DNA of 64,000 nt from an uncultured Granulosicoccaceae bacterium (GCA_938003855.1 CALKXD010000064.1:32028-96027); one strand, 5' to 3'. Numbered from the stretch's first letter, positions 53,389-63,037 are shown. The notes: generated from the letters alone by a model not told the origin. Numbers and translations: made by a program.

Positions 53389-54612
53389 TTAAACGACACC
53401 GTCGCGGGTAAGCGTGGCGATTTCTTCACTGCTGAAGCCGAACTCGCTCAACAGCGCTTCGCTGTGCTGGCCAATCTGCTGTGGTGCCGGCGTGGTGGGT
53501 AGCCGCTTACCGTTCATTTGAATCGGGTTGGACAATACCTGCAGGTCCGCGCGTGCCGGGTGATCTATACCCTGCAGCATTCCGGTCTCGGCCGGAAACG
53601 GGCTGGCCAGTGCATCGGCCATATTTTTGATCGGCGCTATTGGAATCTGCCCCTGCAGTAGCGCAAGCCATTGTGCGGTGGTTTTGGTAACAAACAATTC
53701 GTCCATTAGTTCGGTGATGCGCTCGCGATTGGCTCGACGGCCCGCTACGTTGCTGAACTCGGGATTATCTGTCAGGCCGGGTGTGGGCACCAGTTTGCCA
53801 AACAACTGCCAGAATTTTTCAATCTGCAGCATGACAAAGATCCAGCCGTCTTTGGTCTGCACCATCTGACTCGGGGTGGCGTCCGGGTGCGCCGAGCGCG
53901 GCTGCCGGCTTAAATCAAAATCTTCATTCATGTGCCACAGCGCCGGATAGGTCAGCTGGAACAGTGCCGTATCAAACAGGCAGACATCGTACTCGCTGCC
54001 AACGCCGGTTTCCCGCGCTTTAAAGACACCGGCCATAATAGCGAACAGCTGGTTCATGCCTGTCATGAAATCTATCACCGATAAGCCCGCCCGCTGCGGC
54101 AGTCCGGTGGGCTCGCCGGTCAGATCCATAAAGCCGCACTCGGCTTGCATCAGGTAGTCGTAGCCGGGCCAGCTTTCCCGGCTGGTGCCGCGGCCATAGG
54201 CGTTCAGATGGGCGCAGACAATTTTGGGATTGACCGCTTTTAGCTGCTCGTAGGTAATGCCAAGCTTTTTTGGTTGATCGCCACGCGCATTGTTAGCCAC
54301 CACATCGACCTGCTTGACCAGTCGGTGCAGAACAAGCTGGCCGGCCTCTGCTTTAAGGTCGAGTGACAGTGATTTTTTATTCTGATTAAACGACTGGAAA
54401 TACAGACTGTCTTCGTCGCCCAGTTTAAACGGACCGGTGATACGCGACACATCACCACCAAGACGCTTGTTTTCAATTTTAATGACGTCAGCGCCAAAAG
54501 TGGCCAGGTACTGAGTGCAGAACGGCCCCGCGCCATACTGCTCGACACTCAGTATTTTCAGACCTTTCAACGGCAGTTGATCGGCGAGTGATGATGCGCT
54601 GTTGTCAGTCAT
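53389..54612 (-). CDS. Family III CoA-transferase (CaiB/BaiF), copy 2
   Basis: A 407-residue CaiB/BaiF CoA-transferase. GLKILSVEQYGAGPFCTQYL and GADVIKIENK open the N-terminal fold; NKKSLSLDLK is the CoA-binding block, and the catalytic Asp is in SWPGYDYLMQAECGFMDLTG near residue 150. Family III enzymes move CoA between carboxylic acids. It is the last gene of the minus-strand degradative set, separated from hyuA by 179 bases that hold an 18-base palindrome. Substrate unknown; the presence of a second CaiB gene at 60641 suggests two CoA-transfer steps. Confidence 0.88.
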   Translation of the reverse strand: MTDNSASSLADQLPLKGLKILSVEQYGAGPFCTQYLATFGADVIKIENKRLGGDVSRITGPFKLGDEDSLYFQSFNQNKKSLSLDLKAEAGQLVLHRLVKQVDVVANNARGDQPKKLGITYEQLKAVNPKIVCAHLNAYGRGTSRESWPGYDYLMQAECGFMDLTGEPTGLPQRAGLSVIDFMTGMNQLFAIMAGVFKARETGVGSEYDVCLFDTALFQLTYPALWHMNEDFDLSRQPRSAHPDATPSQMVQTKDGWIFVMLQIEKFWQLFGKLVPTPGLTDNPEFSNVAGRRANRERITELMDELFVTKTTAQWLALLQGQIPIAPIKNMADALASPFPAETGMLQGIDHPARADLQVLSNPIQMNGKRLPTTPAPQQIGQHSEALLSEFGFSSEEIATLTRDGVV

Positions 54613-54709
54613 AAATTACTCCGTGGCAAACGCGTTGAACAAATGTGGCATTCTGGCGGTAATCTAGTCAGGGTGTCGGATCAGATTAACCGGGTCAGGC
54701 GATTGATTG

Positions 54710-54727
54710 CCGCTTGCCGGCAAGCGG
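54710..54727. promoter_or_regulatory. 18-bp perfect palindrome between hyuA and the second CaiB gene
   Basis: CCGCTTGCCGGCAAGCGG is identical to its reverse complement. It lies 98 bases before the CaiB start and 65 bases after the hyuA stop. It could be an operator or, as RNA, a 7-bp hairpin with a CCGG loop; no T-run follows on the minus strand. Confidence 0.45.
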
Positions 54728-54791
54728 TAGCGCGGTCGGTTGGTGGCATGGCGATCAGCCATAGGGCAGGTGGCTGTGTTTTTCCGGCTTA

Positions 54792-56843
54792 TCACTGTTG
54801 GCGTACCACTAGATTTCCAAACTTATCGACGATAGCGTAGAAGCCGGGTTCGATCCAGATGGTGGTGTCGGCCTGCTCCAGTACACAGGGGCCGTTAATG
54901 CTGCATCCCGTCGGTAGCCTCAGTCGATCATAAACCGCCGCATCGTGATGGCTGCCACCGTGATAGACCGGGCGGGTGCCGCGCTGAGCCTGCTCTAAGG
55001 AGTGCTTGTTGTCCGGTGCCAGTACATTGAGGTCAAACTTGGGGCGCTTGCCGATAACCGCTACTCGCAGGTTGATCACAGCAGTGCTGACATTGTCGAG
55101 CAGCCGGCCGTACACCTGCAGATAGCGTTTTTCAAAGGCCGCGCTAATTATGGTTTCATCCAGTTGGGTAACTTGTGTGAGTAACACATCCACCGAGTGG
55201 GTCTGGCCGATATAGAGCATATCGAGTGAAACCTGTACTTCAATTTCGGAGAACTCGGCTTTGGCTTCTAATAATTGTTGCCTGCCGTTGCCGCTGAAGT
55301 GCTCGATATGACTTTCAAGCGCTGACGGATCGATGTCAGCTAATGGTTGATTGATGGTTTTTACAAAGTCCTGTCGCATGTCGGCGATAACACAGCCGAG
55401 TGCCGAGACAATACCCGGGTAGCGTGGCACCAGCGCACTGGCCAGACCGATTTCCCGTACCAGCGCACAGGTGTGCAGTGCACCACCGCCGCCAAACGGC
55501 ATGGCGGCAAACTGTCGGGGGTCGTGGCCGCGTTCTATAGAGACCAGCCGGATAGCACCGGCCATCACCGCATTGGCGACATCGACAACGGCTTCAGCGG
55601 CGGCCATTACATCCATGCCGAGCGGTTCACCGATATGTCTGGCAATGGCGGCTTCAGCGGCTTTTTTGTCCAGCGACTGAAGCTGGCCGCCGATAGGTTG
55701 CTCGCTGTTAATCCGCCCGAGCACGACATTGGCGTCCGTCACAGTGGGTCTGTCATTGCCACGACCGTAGCACACCGGCCCCGGCGTTGAACCCGCGCTT
55801 TCAGGGCCAATCCGCAGCATGCCCTCGGGATCTATCCATGCGATTGATCCGCCACCGGCACCAATGGTGGTGATTTCAATCATCGGTGAGCGTATCACCA
55901 GGCCAAAATCCACCGAGGTCTGCGAGGCCAGTGCGGCCTTGCCGTCGGCGACCACTGAGATGTCAAAACTGGTGCCACCCATATCGCAGGTAATGACATT
56001 TTCAAACCCGGACTGCGACGCCAGATAAGCCGATGCATAGACGCCTGCGGCAGGGCCGGATAACGCGGTGCGCACCGGTGTTTGCGCCGCCGCTTCAGAA
56101 TTCATCAGGCCGCCGTTCGACTGCACAATAAGAAACTCACCGTTGAAACCTTCGCTGTGTAGGCGGGTATCGAGTGTGCGCAGGTAGTTGCCAACCACCG
56201 GTTGCAGATAGGCATTCAAAGCGGTGGTTGAAGCGCGCTCGAACTCGCGAATCTCCGGCAGTAATTCACTGGAGACCGACACATGCTTGTTGGGCCACAG
56301 TGAGTCGATCAATGTACGTGCCTGATGTTCGTTGCAGGCATTGGCGTGCGCATTGATAAACACAACTGCCACTGACTCAACATTTGCGTCAAGCAGTTGC
56401 TGCACCGCCTGCCTGATGTCGGCTTCGTCGAGCGGCGTGTGTACCGTACCATCGGCCAGTACGCGTTCGGTGACTTCATAGCTTTGCGCACGCGCCACGA
56501 CGGGCGTGTACTGACCCCAGAGGCCCCAGGTCGAGGGGCGGTCGCGACGGCGCATTTGCAACAGGTCACGAAACCCTTCGGTGGTGATCAGGCCGGTCTT
56601 TGCACCCTTGCGTTCCAGCAGCGCGTTGGTGCCGACGGTGGTGCCGTGAATAATAGCCGCGATCTCTGACAGGTCAGAGACCCCGAGGCGCACACCGGTA
56701 AAAAAACCGTCGGCCTCGCGGCCCCGCGTTGAGGCAACCTTGTGCACCGATACCTGCCCGCTAAGCTGATCGATCACAAAGATATCGGTAAATGTACCGC
56801 CAACATCAATGCCGACCAGTGTCTGTTGGGGTGTCTTACTCAT
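54792..56843 (-). CDS. hyuA: Hydantoinase/oxoprolinase A-type subunit (ATP-dependent)
   Basis: A 683-residue protein of the HyuA family (5-oxoprolinase, N-methylhydantoinase, acetone carboxylase beta-like). LVGIDVGGTFTDIFVID at residues 8-24 is the first ATP/actin-fold phosphate loop, NALLERKGAKTGLITTEGF the next block, and VITCDMGGTSFDISVV near residue 287 the second. GGGGALHTCALVREIG follows. It phosphorylates or activates an amide or carbonyl for its partner, the HyuB protein encoded just upstream with a 4-base overlap. Substrates of the family include pyroglutamate, hydantoins, caprolactam and ketones. Which applies here is unknown. Confidence 0.9.
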   Translation of the reverse strand: MSKTPQQTLVGIDVGGTFTDIFVIDQLSGQVSVHKVASTRGREADGFFTGVRLGVSDLSEIAAIIHGTTVGTNALLERKGAKTGLITTEGFRDLLQMRRRDRPSTWGLWGQYTPVVARAQSYEVTERVLADGTVHTPLDEADIRQAVQQLLDANVESVAVVFINAHANACNEHQARTLIDSLWPNKHVSVSSELLPEIREFERASTTALNAYLQPVVGNYLRTLDTRLHSEGFNGEFLIVQSNGGLMNSEAAAQTPVRTALSGPAAGVYASAYLASQSGFENVITCDMGGTSFDISVVADGKAALASQTSVDFGLVIRSPMIEITTIGAGGGSIAWIDPEGMLRIGPESAGSTPGPVCYGRGNDRPTVTDANVVLGRINSEQPIGGQLQSLDKKAAEAAIARHIGEPLGMDVMAAAEAVVDVANAVMAGAIRLVSIERGHDPRQFAAMPFGGGGALHTCALVREIGLASALVPRYPGIVSALGCVIADMRQDFVKTINQPLADIDPSALESHIEHFSGNGRQQLLEAKAEFSEIEVQVSLDMLYIGQTHSVDVLLTQVTQLDETIISAAFEKRYLQVYGRLLDNVSTAVINLRVAVIGKRPKFDLNVLAPDNKHSLEQAQRGTRPVYHGGSHHDAAVYDRLRLPTGCSINGPCVLEQADTTIWIEPGFYAIVDKFGNLVVRQQ

Positions 56844-58579
56844 GCGCGCTGTCTCTGGCGGTGGGCGTCGGTGGCGGCATCGTCGGCACTGCCGTCGGCA
56901 TTGATCACTACGCCGTAGTCATCCAGTGCCTGCTGCACAGAAATAAACGCGTTGCTGACGTCTTCGGCGACGGCACTTGCCGGTCTGTCAAAGGGGGCGC
57001 CGTAGCCGCCACCGCCGGGGGATTCAAGCCTGACGCGCTGGCCGCACTGTAGCTCGATGCCGGTCATTTTCGAGATCATTGGCGGGCGCTGCGAAAACGT
57101 TGCCGTCTCTCCCGGGCCGTCGAAGCTAAAGCGGTTTAGCGCACCGGGCTGGCCGTTATTGACACCGGGAGGCGGGTACTCACCGCGCTCACCAAACAAA
57201 AATCCTCTGGCGTCATTCATGACTTCTATTTCGTACAACCCGCCCAGTCCGCCGCGGTGCATGCCGGGCCCGCCGGAACCTTCGCGCAGAGCCCACTGGG
57301 TAAAGCGGATCGGGTAGCGGGACTCTAGTATTTCAACCGGTGGAATGGTGGCCATCGAGATAGGCGCGTTGCCGTGTGACAGTCCATCGCCTTCAGGGTG
57401 GCCGCCGTGACCTCCGCCGAAAAATGAAAACATCACCCAGCGCGACCCGTTGCTGTGATGCCCGGCTATCGACAGCGCATTGATAGTGCCATAGGCACAG
57501 CCATTGAGTTTTTCCGGTGCGGCTTTAGACAGGGCCACAAAAATAACATCAATCACACGCAAAATGGTTTCGGTATAGCCGCCTACCGGGCGCGGAGAGG
57601 TGGCGTCCATCAGGCTGTGTTCGGGGATAATAATATCGACCGGGTCAAGCACGCCGGCATTGGCGGCAACATCACAGAAGATATGCTTCAGTGCTACATA
57701 GATAGATGCTTCGGTAGTCGACCGCGAAATATTAACCGGCCCGCTGCAGGCAGCCGAGGTGCCGGTAAAATCTATCGTGAGCTTGCTGCCTGCCACCGTG
57801 ACAGACACATTGATAGTCAGGCGTTCCGGGTTGATGCCGTCGTTGTCCAGGTAATCGGTGGCGTGGTACTGGCCGTCGGGCAGTTCAGTGATGTGGCGTT
57901 GCATCTGCGCTTTGGCGCGTTGGCGTAACTCTGTCAGTACCTCGTGCAAGGTTGCCGCCGTGTATTGCGTGATCAGCGCCTGCAAGCGTTCTTCCCCAAG
58001 GCGCAGGGCGGCGAGTTGGCCGTTAAGGTCACCGTGCATCGACATTGGCAGGCGTGTATTGGCCGCCAGAATACTGATGATATCTTTTTGTATAATGCCT
58101 TTGCGTACCACCTTCACCGGCGGTATCAGTACACCTTCCTGAAATATCTCTGTCGCGGCCGGATTATAGTTGCCGGGCACATTGCCAGCCACATCGTGCC
58201 AGTGGGCAACGGATGCGGCAAAGCAGAAAATCTGCCCATCGTTAAAGATCGGCTGCACCAGTTTAAAATCGTTCAGGTGGGTGCCGCCATCGTAGGGGTC
58301 GTTAAAGAGAAAGATATCACCGTCGTCCGGTGCACCGTTGTCTTCTATGTACTGAATCACCGCGCGCACTGCAAATGCCATAGCGCCGACAAAAACCGGC
58401 AAGCCGAATTTCCCCTGTACCAGGGTATCTCCACTGGTGGCATCGTAAAAACCGTGGCTTGCATCGTGTGCTTCGGCAATGATGGGATTAAACGCCGCGT
58501 TAAACAGTGTGGCGTCCATTTCATCGGCTACTTGCTCAAAGCGTCCGCGCAATACCGATAGCAGCACCGGATCAATCAT
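56840..58579 (-). CDS. hyuB: Hydantoinase/oxoprolinase B-type subunit
   Basis: A 579-residue HyuB-family protein. FEQVADEMDATLFNAAFNPI opens the chain; FLFNDPYDGGTHLNDFKLVQ near residue 90 holds the conserved metal-binding Asp and His; SVAHWHDVAG follows near residue 122, and RPVGGYTETILRV with GGGYGAPF near the end. It is the catalytic partner of HyuA. It lies between leuD-like and hyuA-like genes with 4-base overlaps on both sides, so it is co-translated with them. The combination is not that of a housekeeping oxoprolinase. Confidence 0.9.
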   Translation of the reverse strand: MIDPVLLSVLRGRFEQVADEMDATLFNAAFNPIIAEAHDASHGFYDATSGDTLVQGKFGLPVFVGAMAFAVRAVIQYIEDNGAPDDGDIFLFNDPYDGGTHLNDFKLVQPIFNDGQIFCFAASVAHWHDVAGNVPGNYNPAATEIFQEGVLIPPVKVVRKGIIQKDIISILAANTRLPMSMHGDLNGQLAALRLGEERLQALITQYTAATLHEVLTELRQRAKAQMQRHITELPDGQYHATDYLDNDGINPERLTINVSVTVAGSKLTIDFTGTSAACSGPVNISRSTTEASIYVALKHIFCDVAANAGVLDPVDIIIPEHSLMDATSPRPVGGYTETILRVIDVIFVALSKAAPEKLNGCAYGTINALSIAGHHSNGSRWVMFSFFGGGHGGHPEGDGLSHGNAPISMATIPPVEILESRYPIRFTQWALREGSGGPGMHRGGLGGLYEIEVMNDARGFLFGERGEYPPPGVNNGQPGALNRFSFDGPGETATFSQRPPMISKMTGIELQCGQRVRLESPGGGGYGAPFDRPASAVAEDVSNAFISVQQALDDYGVVINADGSADDAATDAHRQRQRA

Positions 58580-59217
58580 GTGTTGTGCTCATTGTCTGTC
58601 GATTCTATAAATTGGTGGCTGTACACCCACGGGCGTAAGGTTTTGTCACGCGCAATAAAGGTGTTTATATCGCCGGTGTATTCCAGTGTCACGTCGATCG
58701 CAGACATGCCGCTAAGCAGCAGTTGCTGCTTACTGGCATCGAGTGAAAACCCGAACTGCCGGCCGCTGTTGCCAATGGTGCGCTGGTGCAGATCGACGGT
58801 TATCGGTTTTCCGGTGTTGAGGGCGTCGATCTGTGTGCCGTCAAGTACCACTGGCAACAGGCCATTGGCAATGCAGTTGTCGTAGAAAATAGAGCCGAAG
58901 CTGGTTGCAGCAATCACTTTGAAACCATACTCCTGTAATGCCCATACCGCGTGCTCTCTGGATGATCCACAACCGAAGTTGGCGGCAGACAACAATATGC
59001 TGGCGTTGTCTGCGTGTGCCTGATTCAGCGGAAAATCAGGGTCGGCGGTTCTGCCGCCACTGGCCGAATCGGTGTAGCGCAGATTAGCGAAAAGCCCGTC
59101 GGCCAGCCCTTGTTTAGAGACCCGCTTCATTTCACGCGACGGAATAATCTGATCGGTATTGATGTTATCGTGCAGCAGCGCTACGGCATTGCCAGTGTGG
59201 CGCGTGAATTTCTCCAC
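58576..59217 (-). CDS. leuD: LeuD-like small subunit of a hydro-lyase (isopropylmalate isomerase type)
   Basis: A 213-residue aconitase-swivel protein. NTDQIIPSREMKRVSKQG near residue 19, LSAANFGCGSSREHAVWAL and FGSIFYDNCIANGLLPV are LeuD signatures. It joins the LeuC-like subunit encoded upstream to form the active site. Because it sits in a degradative operon rather than with leuA or leuB, it may serve a citramalate-, dimethylmalate- or related hydro-lyase instead of leucine synthesis. The symbol reflects family only. Confidence 0.85.
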   Translation of the reverse strand: MEKFTRHTGNAVALLHDNINTDQIIPSREMKRVSKQGLADGLFANLRYTDSASGGRTADPDFPLNQAHADNASILLSAANFGCGSSREHAVWALQEYGFKVIAATSFGSIFYDNCIANGLLPVVLDGTQIDALNTGKPITVDLHQRTIGNSGRQFGFSLDASKQQLLLSGMSAIDVTLEYTGDINTFIARDKTLRPWVYSHQFIESTDNEHNT

Positions 59218-60644
59218 TAGCGGCTACCCGGGTAAGGACAATGCCGAAGGTCCGATATTCTGCCGTTGATCGCTGACCATGCCACGGTCTCGGGGCTCGC
59301 AATATGGGTGCGGGTTTCGGGGCCCTGGCGTCCTTCAAAATTGCGGTTAGTCGAAGAGATCACACGGGCTTTTTCGCCAAAGCCTTCACCGCCGGCAAAA
59401 AAGCACATCGAGCAACCCGACTCGCCCCATTGAAACCCGGCTTTTTTAAAGATTGTATCAAGGCCTTCTGCTTCGGCCTGATGCTTAACCTGTGTTGATC
59501 CCGGTATGCATATCGCCCTGACGCCATCGGCGACTTTGCCACCACGCAGAATTTCAGCGGCACGCCGCAGGTCGCTCAGGCGGCTGTTGGTGCACGAGCC
59601 GATAAACGCGGTATCGATAACAAGATCGGTCAGGTGCTGACCCGGTGATAAACCCATATAGGTAAGTGCGTTGATTTGAGAATGGTCTTTTTGACCATCG
59701 ACCATACGCGGTGGCGGTACCGCATGATCAACCGGGATTGCGTGCTCTGGACTGGTGCCCCAGGTAACCGCCGGCGCAAGTGAACTGACATCCAGACTGA
59801 CTTCGCTATCGAAGGTGGCAAGCGGGCCGGTGCGCAGTGCCAGCCAGTGGTCACGCGCTGACGGCCAGGTGGACGCGGACGGGCCGAACGGTCGATTTTC
59901 CACGTACTGCAGGGTTTTTGCGTCCGGCGCGATAACCGCCGTAAACGCACCGATTTCAACCGCCATGTTGCACAGCGTCAGGCGTTGTTCGATATCCATT
60001 GCACCGACGACCGGTCCGGCAAATTCAATCACGTGGCCGACCGCGTAGGCGGCAGAGTGCAGGGCGATCAGGTGGATGATAATATCTTTTGCGGTCAGCC
60101 AGTCGGAGGCAGTCCCGGTCAGGGTGATACGCATCTGTTTGAGCGCCTTGATACGCAGCGTCTGTGTTGCCAGTGCGTGCTCGCAATCGGTTGACCCGAT
60201 GCCCCAGGCAAGCGTGCCCAGCGCACCAAGTGTGCAGGTATGGCTGTCGGGGCAGACCAGCGTAATACCGGGCAGTGCAATGCCTTGCTCCGGTGCAATG
60301 ACATGCACAATGCCTTGTCGTGGGTCGTCTATATCGAAAAAATGCAGCTTCAACGCACGAGCCTGCAGGCGCATAGCATCGATAAATACTTCGCCACCGG
60401 GCATGCGGCTTAGCTGTGGTCGGCCGGGTGTGGTGTCGGCGATATGATCAATGGTACAGAACACCGACTGCGGGTTGACTATCGGGCGCTTATCGTCAAT
60501 CAGGTTGCTCAGAGCAATAGTGCCGGTGCGCTCGTGCAACATGACCCGATCAATCAACAGCAGTGATGATCCATCGTCAAACTGCCTGATCTGATGGGAC
60601 TGCCGCAGCTTATCAAACAGCGTTGTTGCAGCGTGTTCTGTCAC
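59217..60644 (-). CDS. leuC: LeuC-like large [4Fe-4S] hydro-lyase subunit
   Basis: A 475-residue aconitase-superfamily protein. TLFDKLRQSHQIRQFD opens it; VLIDRVMLHERT-like, VCPDSHTCTLGALGTLAWGI, and the [4Fe-4S] ligands in FIGSCTNSRLSDLRRAAEI near residue 355 and SGCSMCFFAGGE near 415 are present, followed by SSTNRNFEGRQGP. It hydrates or dehydrates a substituted malate or maleate with its small subunit. The gene overlaps both neighbours by 1-4 bases. Function in this degradative operon is likely different from leucine biosynthesis. Confidence 0.87.
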   Translation of the reverse strand: MTEHAATTLFDKLRQSHQIRQFDDGSSLLLIDRVMLHERTGTIALSNLIDDKRPIVNPQSVFCTIDHIADTTPGRPQLSRMPGGEVFIDAMRLQARALKLHFFDIDDPRQGIVHVIAPEQGIALPGITLVCPDSHTCTLGALGTLAWGIGSTDCEHALATQTLRIKALKQMRITLTGTASDWLTAKDIIIHLIALHSAAYAVGHVIEFAGPVVGAMDIEQRLTLCNMAVEIGAFTAVIAPDAKTLQYVENRPFGPSASTWPSARDHWLALRTGPLATFDSEVSLDVSSLAPAVTWGTSPEHAIPVDHAVPPPRMVDGQKDHSQINALTYMGLSPGQHLTDLVIDTAFIGSCTNSRLSDLRRAAEILRGGKVADGVRAICIPGSTQVKHQAEAEGLDTIFKKAGFQWGESGCSMCFFAGGEGFGEKARVISSTNRNFEGRQGPETRTHIASPETVAWSAINGRISDLRHCPYPGSR

Positions 60645-61807
60645 GCAACAACACCTGCATCTATAAGTGACTGGATTTTTTCGGTGTTGTATCCGAGCCC
60701 CTGCAATAGTTCTCTGGTGTTGCCACCGGCGGCTGGCGGGTGCTCGTGCAATTGCGTTCGCTGGCCGTTTATTTCCACCGGTAACTTTGGCAGTTGCACG
60801 GTCTTGTCCTGATCGGGCAGGTTGATATCGTGCAGCCCGTTATGCTGCAGGTGCGGATTAGCGCTCAGCTCTTCCGGTTTACTGATTGGCGCAAACGGCA
60901 GGCCCGCATCACTGAGCAGTGCCTCAAGCGTGGCCGTTGGCATCGCGGCAAAGCGTTCCTGCAACACTGGAATGATCTCGTCGCGCAGCATCACCCGGTC
61001 TTTGTTGGCGCGGTAGTTGTCGTTGTCGTGCCATTGATCAAAACCAAATGTCTGACAAAAGCTTTGCCACTGCCCATCACTGACAACACCGACAAACATC
61101 TGTGCGTCGGCGGTTTCAAAGACATCATAAACCGCCCAGGCTGAGGTACGGGCCGGCATCGGTGCTGCCGGTATCCCGGTTACTGCGTGTTGCGCCATGT
61201 GTTGCCCGACCAGAAATACTGTGGTCTCGAACAGTGCCGAAGTCACATGCGCGCCATCACCGGTTTGATTGCGTGCCAGCAATGCCGACAAAATTCCAAT
61301 CACGCCAAACATACCGCCAGTGATATCGATAACCGACGATCCAGCGCGCAACGGCCGGCCGGGCGGGCCGGTCATGTAGGCGAGCCCGCCCATCATCTGT
61401 GCGACCTCATCGAGCGCGGTGCGCTGCTCGTAAGGGCCGCTTAAAAAACCTTTGGATGACTGATAAATAATGCCCGGGTTTATCTTTTTTACGTCGTCGA
61501 ATCCAAAACCAAGTTTATCCAGTGCGCCCGGTCGGAAATTCTCGATCATCACATCAGCGTCGCTAAGCAGGTCCCGAATAACCTGCTGGCCTTCGGTGGT
61601 CTTAATGTTAAGGCAGATGCTTTTTTTGTTGCGATTAAACATCGCAAAGTAGCCAGCGCCTGAGCCCGGTAATGACCGCGTTTTATCACCATCGATGGGT
61701 TCGATCTTTATGACGTCGGCACCCAGATCCCCCAGAATCATGCCGACGGACGGCCCCATCACCATGTGAGAAAACTCAACAACGCGGATGTTCTGGAGAA
61801 ATTGCAT
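60641..61807 (-). CDS. Family III CoA-transferase (CaiB/BaiF), copy 1
   Basis: A 388-residue CaiB/BaiF protein. NIRVVEFSHMVMGPSVGMIL and GADVIKIEPIDGD open it; NRNKKSICLNIKTTEGQQV is the CoA-binding block and the catalytic Asp is in TALDEVAQMMGGLAYMTGPP near residue 150. It is the first gene of the minus-strand operon of CaiB, LeuC, LeuD, HyuB, HyuA and CaiB. It is divergent from the HMG-CoA-lyase-like gene. It probably makes or uses a dicarboxylyl-CoA. The acceptor acid is unknown. Confidence 0.9.
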   Translation of the reverse strand: MQFLQNIRVVEFSHMVMGPSVGMILGDLGADVIKIEPIDGDKTRSLPGSGAGYFAMFNRNKKSICLNIKTTEGQQVIRDLLSDADVMIENFRPGALDKLGFGFDDVKKINPGIIYQSSKGFLSGPYEQRTALDEVAQMMGGLAYMTGPPGRPLRAGSSVIDITGGMFGVIGILSALLARNQTGDGAHVTSALFETTVFLVGQHMAQHAVTGIPAAPMPARTSAWAVYDVFETADAQMFVGVVSDGQWQSFCQTFGFDQWHDNDNYRANKDRVMLRDEIIPVLQERFAAMPTATLEALLSDAGLPFAPISKPEELSANPHLQHNGLHDINLPDQDKTVQLPKLPVEINGQRTQLHEHPPAAGGNTRELLQGLGYNTEKIQSLIDAGVVA

Positions 61808-61832
61808 GAAAGTCCTGTGCAGATAGGTATTG

Positions 61833-61848
61833 TGCAGTCAAAACTGCA
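61833..61848. promoter_or_regulatory. Inverted repeat in the divergent region of the degradative operon
   Basis: TGCAGT-CAAA-ACTGCA has perfect 6-base arms and lies 26 bases upstream of the CaiB start and 94 upstream of the lyase start. A pair of TTGCAC direct repeats follows at 61851 and 61865. It could be the operator for both directions; no regulator gene lies nearby. Confidence 0.35.
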
Positions 61849-61941
61849 GGTTGCACGCATGTCGCTTGCACTTGGCAGGCATTATAGGCAAAACTCTTAT
61901 TATGACGCATCAGTTTATCAGTACCGCCAGGCAACCCATGG

Positions 61942-62928
61942 GTGACAGCATTGAGTAATAACGCCGGTTCCGCGATCACAGCGGGTGCCCCTGTTGATGT
62001 GATTGTCAGTGAAGTAGGGCCGCGGGACGGTTTGCAGAGCATTGCGCAAACGGTCGACCTCGATACCAAAAAGCGCTGGATTGCGGCCGAAGCAGACGCC
62101 GGTGTGCGCGAGATTGAAGTTGGCTCCTTTGTTAACTACAAATTACTGCCGCAGATGTCCGACACGGCAGAGCTGGTAAAATTTGCTGCAGGTATTGACG
62201 GGCTTACCGTCGCAGTGCTGGTACCAAACCTGCGCGGCGCTGAAGCCGCTATTGAGGCTGGCGCACACAAGATATCAATCCCGGTCTCTGCCAGCGAAAC
62301 CCACTCGCTTAAAAACGTGCGGCGCACTCACGCACAGATGATCGACGAAGTCGCACAAATCCGGCAACGCATCAATACCATCGATGAGGCAAAGCGTCCG
62401 TACTTTGAAGCGGGCATCGCCACCGCGTTCGGCTGCACCATTGAAGGGCCGGTACCGGTCGACAAAGTGGTCGAGCTTGCCGTGCAGTTGATCGAAGCCG
62501 GTGCCGAAGAAGTCGGCTTGTCAGATACCACCGGTTACGCCAACCCAAGGATGATTCGTGACCGAATCAGAGCTGTGCATGGGGCTGTCGGCAAAGACAA
62601 ACTAAACGGCGTGCACCTGCATAACACCCGTGGTCTGGGTCTGGCTAACGCCGCCGCAGCCCTTAACGAGGGCATGACGACGCTCGACGCTTCTCTGGCC
62701 GGGCTTGGCGGCTGCCCGTTCGCGCCGGGAGCCAGTGGTAACATCGTCACCGAAGACCTGGTATTTATGCTCGAATCAATGGGGCTTTCAACCGGTATTG
62801 ATCTAAGCAAACTGGTGCAGGTGCGGTCGGTGCTGAGCGACAGTATTCCAGACGAGCCGTTATATGGATTCATACCCGATGCCGGCACACCGCTAGGTTG
62901 GGACGGCAGTCGGGTTAACGCACCATAG
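61942..62928 (+). CDS. Hydroxymethylglutaryl-CoA lyase-family enzyme
   Basis: A 328-residue TIM-barrel lyase. SEVGPRDGLQSIAQTVD near residue 17 has the catalytic Arg and Asp; EIEVGSFVNYKLLPQM, FGCTIEGPVP, and LHNTRGLGLANAA with the metal-binding His residues follow, and GGCPFAPGASGNIVTEDLVF holds the catalytic Cys loop. It splits a 3-hydroxy-3-methylglutaryl-CoA or similar branched acyl-CoA into acetyl-CoA and a keto acid. Start GTG 61942 or TTG 61951; an ATG at 61938 is closed by a stop after six codons. Divergent from the CaiB/LeuCD/Hyu operon. Confidence 0.9.
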   Translation: MTALSNNAGSAITAGAPVDVIVSEVGPRDGLQSIAQTVDLDTKKRWIAAEADAGVREIEVGSFVNYKLLPQMSDTAELVKFAAGIDGLTVAVLVPNLRGAEAAIEAGAHKISIPVSASETHSLKNVRRTHAQMIDEVAQIRQRINTIDEAKRPYFEAGIATAFGCTIEGPVPVDKVVELAVQLIEAGAEEVGLSDTTGYANPRMIRDRIRAVHGAVGKDKLNGVHLHNTRGLGLANAAAALNEGMTTLDASLAGLGGCPFAPGASGNIVTEDLVFMLESMGLSTGIDLSKLVQVRSVLSDSIPDEPLYGFIPDAGTPLGWDGSRVNAP

Positions 62929-63037
62929 ACTCAGGGTATGACAGTGCAGCGCCAGAGTTAGGTGCCCTGCAGACCACGGGTTAGAAACAGCCCTTGCGAA
63001 CATTCAGCGCATTGAGAACGTTACCGGTTTAAATCAC

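Noticed and set aside
58576..60644. Annotation as the leucine biosynthesis leuCD operon
   Set aside because: No leuA or leuB nearby and overlapping genes for CoA-transferases and hydantoinase-type enzymes; family symbols are kept but the role is probably catabolic.
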